NCBI RefSeq assembly: GCF_000003815.2
Contig: NC_049997.1
Location: forward strand, 494,132-558,131
Direction: 5' to 3'
DNA: 64,000 nucleotides
DNA from: Branchiostoma floridae
Taxonomy: Eukaryota > Chordata > Leptocardii > Amphioxiformes > Branchiostomatidae
The position numbers and the translations under genes are program-made. Positions 60,443 to 64,000 of this stretch are shown here, piece after piece. A model generated the notes under the pieces. The model had not been told where the DNA came from and did no database searches. It was given only the letters and a program-made list of their open reading frames with translations. Numbering within the stretch: the stretch's first letter is position 1; each line of letters opens with the position of its first letter.

Positions 60443-60668
60443 GTGTTTTGTAATCTGAATGTACCGGGAGAAAGCCTTTACATCTGTTTGTTGATTCCCT
60501 CTGAAAGCTTTTCTCTTATTCTGGCTAGCGTTGTGATGCCTAGATCTCTGCTGTCATCTATATTATTTCCAGTGTGACACATGTTACACGAACGGAGGGA
60601 GATCATTTACTGCTTGTCAACTCCACCTACAGGCCGGCGGTGTTCTCAATTAACAACTCCCACACTGT

Positions 60669-60808
60669 CGTGCGCCACCCATGTTGGTTAATGTTGTATT
60701 TAGTTAGAATAACACCCCTATGTTATGTTGGTTTGGTCCTAGAGTTAGTCCGACCACCGACTCCGACGGTATCGCCATGTTGGAATAAAGCTCCTCAATA
60801 TAGTTGCA
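60669..60808 (+). repeat. 140-bp retroelement-like segment with AATAAA (copy 1)
   Basis: It runs from CGCCACCCATGTTGGTTAAT to GGAATAAAGCTCCTCAATAT and TAGTTGCATCGTGT. It is repeated at 62793-62931 with about one change per 15 bp. The polyadenylation-type signal near the end suggests an LTR fragment or a LINE 3' end. A shorter third match begins at 62595, at the edge of the gap. Confidence 0.5.
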
Positions 60809-60824
60809 TCGTGTCGTCCCCTTA

Positions 60825-61211
60825 TACACCTTTCTCACGCGGCGGCCATGATAGATCTAAAACGAGTTCAATGAGGCAAACAACAGACTGTCCATCATAA
60901 TTAGCAGTTCAAGCAATGGAAGCCTGGCAATTAGGAAAGTGACCAATAAGAATGGTCCGTCAAATATTTGCATTATTATGTTTTTACTTTGCATCTCTTA
61001 AGGGACTTTGGGATCAGTCTACGTTGCTCTAAATTGCTACATATTTTGGTACGTAACATTAGTTATAATATTTATTATTTGATATTATATTGTGAAAATG
61101 TGTGTGGTTTTGTGGAAAACTAAATGGGAGCTGATTTTAGAAATAAGGTTTGTCTGTTTGCCTCATTGACCTCGTCTTCGATCTATCATGGCCGCCGCGT
61201 GAGAAAGGTGT
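60825..61211 (+). mobile_element. MITE with CACCTTTCTCACGCGG ends (copy 1)
   Basis: Long inverted ends: CACCTTTCTCACGCGGCGGC then CATGATAGATC and CAATGAGGCAAACA, with the inverse at the right end. TA lies on both sides. A second copy, in opposite orientation, lies at about 63383-63775. Confidence 0.8.
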
Positions 61212-61334
61212 ATAGCGATCCTTGTCCATACTGGCGGTGGGATAAAGAAAGACGTATCAATCAACAACATTCTGTTCTGACTTCTGTTTTCTGCGTCCGG
61301 ATCGAGAGTAAAAAAGCCAACAAAATGATTGCTA

Positions 61335-62272
61335 CGAGGCTGCTTCAAAAAGTAATGTCACTAGTTTCATAACAGGCTCATTTTTTCATCGAATGAGTTG
61401 AAATTTGACACAAAGGTAAAGCCATATCTCCTTTTGAGATTGCTATAGCTCACTTTGTTGTTCACATTTTTATGAGTGACCGACTCGAGTTCTAGCTGAC
61501 CACACCCTTGTTATCCCGTCGAAAGAAATTAGAGGTTCAATTTATGTGCAATTGATAATGTCCTTGACTGATCACTTGTAGCTATTGTATGAAGCTGAAA
61601 TTGCACATGTATCAAGTTCTATTTCTTCATAAGGCACATGCACATGTTCACCTTTGAAACCCAATCATGTTTTCTTTTTTCGTTCCTTGGGTGAAGTGAG
61701 GTACGGCCCCGGTCATCAGTGCCGTTAATCAGGGGTGGACTGATTAAAGTTTCTGTAGTGGACTTTTCAATAAACAAAAAGAAATCAAACTTTGCACACT
61801 TCTTGGTCTTGAAACAACCAATAACTGTGCCAAGTTTCGTATCTTTTGGTTGATGGAAAATTAGTCTACAAAACCTTTGATAGATAAACCACGTATTTGG
61901 CTATCAATCAAACTGCCTGTAATATAGTAACTCGCTCCTTTCTAGCAGCTGTAAAATATGAACCATTGAGAGTTCCAACATGAAAATTGGCATGTAACCT
62001 ACAGAGACATTTGTTATTATACAGGTGAAATTTCGACTTCCTACAGTAGTTATAAGAGGGTCAGATCTAGAGGAACTGATCTTCTGACAAACTTACAGGG
62101 GTATGGTTATCTTGAAATCAACTCAGTCACTCATAAAAATTTTAACAACAAATTGAGATATTCTAATCTCAAGAGAATATATGCCTTTACCTTTGTGCCA
62201 AATTTCATCTCATTCGAGGAAAAAATGAGCCTGTTACAAAACTAGGTGACATTACTTTTTGAAGCACCCTCG
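61335..62272. mobile_element. 938-bp mariner-like non-autonomous element
   Basis: The ends are CGAGGCTGCTTCAAAAAGTA and, inverted, CGAGGGTGCTTCAAAAAGTA. The arms extend over about 150 bp with shared blocks (AACAGGCTCATTTTTTC, GACACAAAGGTAAAG). TA lies at 61333-61334 and 62273-62274. The CGAGG...TTCAAAAAGT end is typical of mariner-family transposons. No transposase frame is visible. Confidence 0.8.
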
Positions 62273-62393
62273 TAACATACGGTAGAATTTCACTAAGTAA
62301 GCTAAACCTTAAGCAACGGGTTCTACGTGCGGTTGTCCTGAGTACAATAAGTTCCTATCTCCCAAACCTATCGTCCCTATCGGATCTTGACCT

Positions 62394-62594
62394 NNNNNNN
62401 NNNNNNNNNNNNNNNNNNNNNNNNNNNNNNNNNNNNNNNNNNNNNNNNNNNNNNNNNNNNNNNNNNNNNNNNNNNNNNNNNNNNNNNNNNNNNNNNNNNN
62501 NNNNNNNNNNNNNNNNNNNNNNNNNNNNNNNNNNNNNNNNNNNNNNNNNNNNNNNNNNNNNNNNNNNNNNNNNNNNNNNNNNNNNNNNNNNNNN
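62394..62594. other. Assembly gap (201 N)
   Basis: The run of N is followed immediately by CGCCACCCATGTTGGTTTGA, a partial copy of the neighbouring repeat, suggesting that repeats broke the assembly here. Confidence 0.99.
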
Positions 62595-62792
62595 CGCCAC
62601 CCATGTTGGTTTGAGACAGTAACTGTAAGCGTTATAGAGAAGGAAGAAAAGATACTACCACCTAGAAATACTGTATCTGTAAGAGAGAGATGAAGGAAGG
62701 AAAGAAATCACGCCACTAAGATTGATAATAGTTGGGCATAGCTAGTTGGTGTAAAGTAGTAAGAGAGATAGAAATAAGGAAGGAAAACGATC

Positions 62793-62931
62793 ACGCCACC
62801 CATGTTGGTTTATGTTGTATTTAGTTAGAACAACACCCCTATGTTATGTTGGTTCGGTCCTATAGTCAGTCCGACCACCGACTCCTACTGTATCGCCATG
62901 TTGGAATAAAGCTCCTCGATATAGTTGCATC
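62793..62931 (+). repeat. 140-bp retroelement-like segment with AATAAA (copy 2)
   Basis: Direct repeat of 60669-60808. Confidence 0.6.
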
Positions 62932-63085
62932 GTGTGCCCAAGAGTCGTAACCCTCCAGGGGTCCTTGTGTCTAACTGGCGCAGAGTAAACAGACTAGGAT
63001 TGTGCCCACTGTTTGATTGTTGGATCATATAGGTGAGCAAGTTACATTTCTCTAGGTTTTCTAAAAATCTTTTGCTGGCTTTAGT

Positions 63086-63340
63086 GGGATCTTGTGGCGC
63101 AGTGTTTTCCCCAGATCCCAGAGGTCCTGGTTTCAAATCCGCTGATATAATTATTGTCAAGATCTTGTGCTCTTGAGAGGGCACTTTACACGCCTCTCCT
63201 CACTTCACTCAGGTGTAAATGAGTGCCTAGGTTTGGTTACGGCTGTCCCTTGAATAGGAAGCTAAATGGAGGTCCTGTGTATGGGGAGAGCCACTCCTTG
63301 AGCATGTTAAAGATACCCACCACACTTATCGAAAAGAGTA
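63086..63340 (+). mobile_element. tRNA-derived SINE
   Basis: A-box-like TGGCGCAGTGT (63095-63105) and B-box-like GGTTTCAAATCC (63129-63140), then a body with TTGAGAGGGCACTTTACACG, CACTTCACTCAGGTGTAAAT and GAGAGCCACTCCTTGAGCAT. Same body family as the SINE at 51660. Confidence 0.8.
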
Positions 63341-63382
63341 GTGGTCCTTCCAGTGTGAGTGGTTCAACCCTACAGTCCTATA

Positions 63383-63775
63383 CACCTTTCTCACGCGGCG
63401 GCTATGATAGATTAAAGACGAGGTCAATGAGGCAAACAGACAAAACTTATTTCTAAAATCAGCTCCCATTTAGTTTTTCCCCAGACCACACAATTTTTTA
63501 CGTTATAAGATCAAATAATAAATATTATAACTAGTGTAATGCAGCGAAATATGTAGCAATTTAGACTCGTGTACTGATCCCATAGCTCCCCTAAGAGATG
63601 CAAAATAAAAACATAATAATGCAAATATTTGACGGACATGCAGCCATTCTCTTATTGGTCAATTTTCTAATTTCCATGCTATCATTGGTTGAACTGTTAA
63701 ATATGATGGACAGTCTTTTGTTTGCCTCATTGAACTCGTTTTAGATCTATCATGGCCGCCGCGTGAGAAAAGTGT
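63383..63775 (-). mobile_element. MITE with CACCTTTCTCACGCGG ends (copy 2, inverted)
   Basis: Same ends as 60825-61211. The interior matches copy 1 in reverse complement (for example AAATCAGCTCCCATTTAGTT here, AACTAAATGGGAGCTGATTT there). TA lies on both sides. Confidence 0.8.
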
Positions 63776-64000
63776 ATGGCCGCACCTGGGGCATTTATTG
63801 TTTTATTTAGGTCACCTGAGTGGTACCAAATGGCAGCTCGCTCCAGACCCTTGCGATTTAGCCCCGCCTTTTGTAAGTTCCTCGCAATTCAGCGCCTGGC
63901 TGTGAGAGTAGGCAGCCCAACCAATAACAAAATACAGTCAAACCTTAATCTCCAAGCAGATTCCTCCGGTGGCTTAAAACAGTAACATAAGCTGGGGAAG

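Larger units (their letters stand above)
59266..64000. other. Repeat-dominated region upstream of the P450 gene
   Basis: It holds the P450 promoter and 5' UTR (just right of 59265), then a 10-bp minisatellite, two inverted copies of one MITE, a mariner-like element, a duplicated 140-bp retroelement-like segment, an assembly gap and a SINE. I find no cellular gene. A minus-strand open frame at 62885-63184 carries no motif I recognise. Confidence 0.6.

Noticed and set aside
62885-63184. 99-residue minus-strand open frame
   Set aside because: It overlaps the SINE head and the AATAAA-bearing repeat. No recognisable domain.

Overview
The window is animal nuclear DNA: five multi-exon genes with GT-AG introns, dense non-autonomous DNA transposons, tRNA-derived SINEs, LINE remains, minisatellites and two assembly gaps (runs of N at 44023-44122 and 62394-62594). 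The gene families (PTGR1-type reductase, laccase-like multicopper oxidase, CYP3-clan P450, Link domain, RHIM/TRADD-N type adaptor) and the compact, MITE-rich introns suggest an invertebrate deuterostome, most likely a cephalochordate (amphioxus, Branchiostoma). That assignment is inference.

Layout. (1) 744-12585, minus: six 5' exons of a prostaglandin reductase 1-like gene, whose 3' exons lie beyond the left edge. Its intron 4 holds a nearly full-length antisense APE-type LINE (about 4.9-8.76 kb) with an intact ORF carrying PHD-like, endonuclease and reverse transcriptase domains. (2) 15018-19373, minus: a complete eight-exon gene for a 366-residue protein with a RHIM-like amyloid core, a TRADD-N-like domain and a DSGLGS motif of the beta-TrCP degron type. 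This is the most interesting gene here. (3) 22799-39082, plus: a complete 15-exon, 736-residue secretory-pathway laccase-like multicopper oxidase with a C-terminal membrane anchor. (4) 40912-45025, plus: a complete five-exon, 309-residue type II membrane protein with a C-terminal Link-like domain. (5) 46617-59265, minus: a complete 14-exon, 511-residue CYP3-like cytochrome P450. All exon chains were assembled by hand from acceptor/donor sites, and in each the codon phase is consistent at every junction.

Genes 2 and 3 are head to head across 3.4 kb, and genes 4 and 5 converge. There is no operon-like organisation. The reductase, oxidase and P450 are all redox or xenobiotic/lipid enzymes, but nothing in the sequence shows that they act together.

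The rest is repeats: at least ten inverted-repeat elements (TTAA, TA or 3-bp target sites), four tRNA-derived SINEs, three degraded LINE 3' ends, and tandem arrays including a 125-bp higher-order repeat, a roughly 163-bp array and a 10-bp purine-rich minisatellite. Two oxidase exons have had their 3' tail plus splice donor tandemly duplicated into the following intron.
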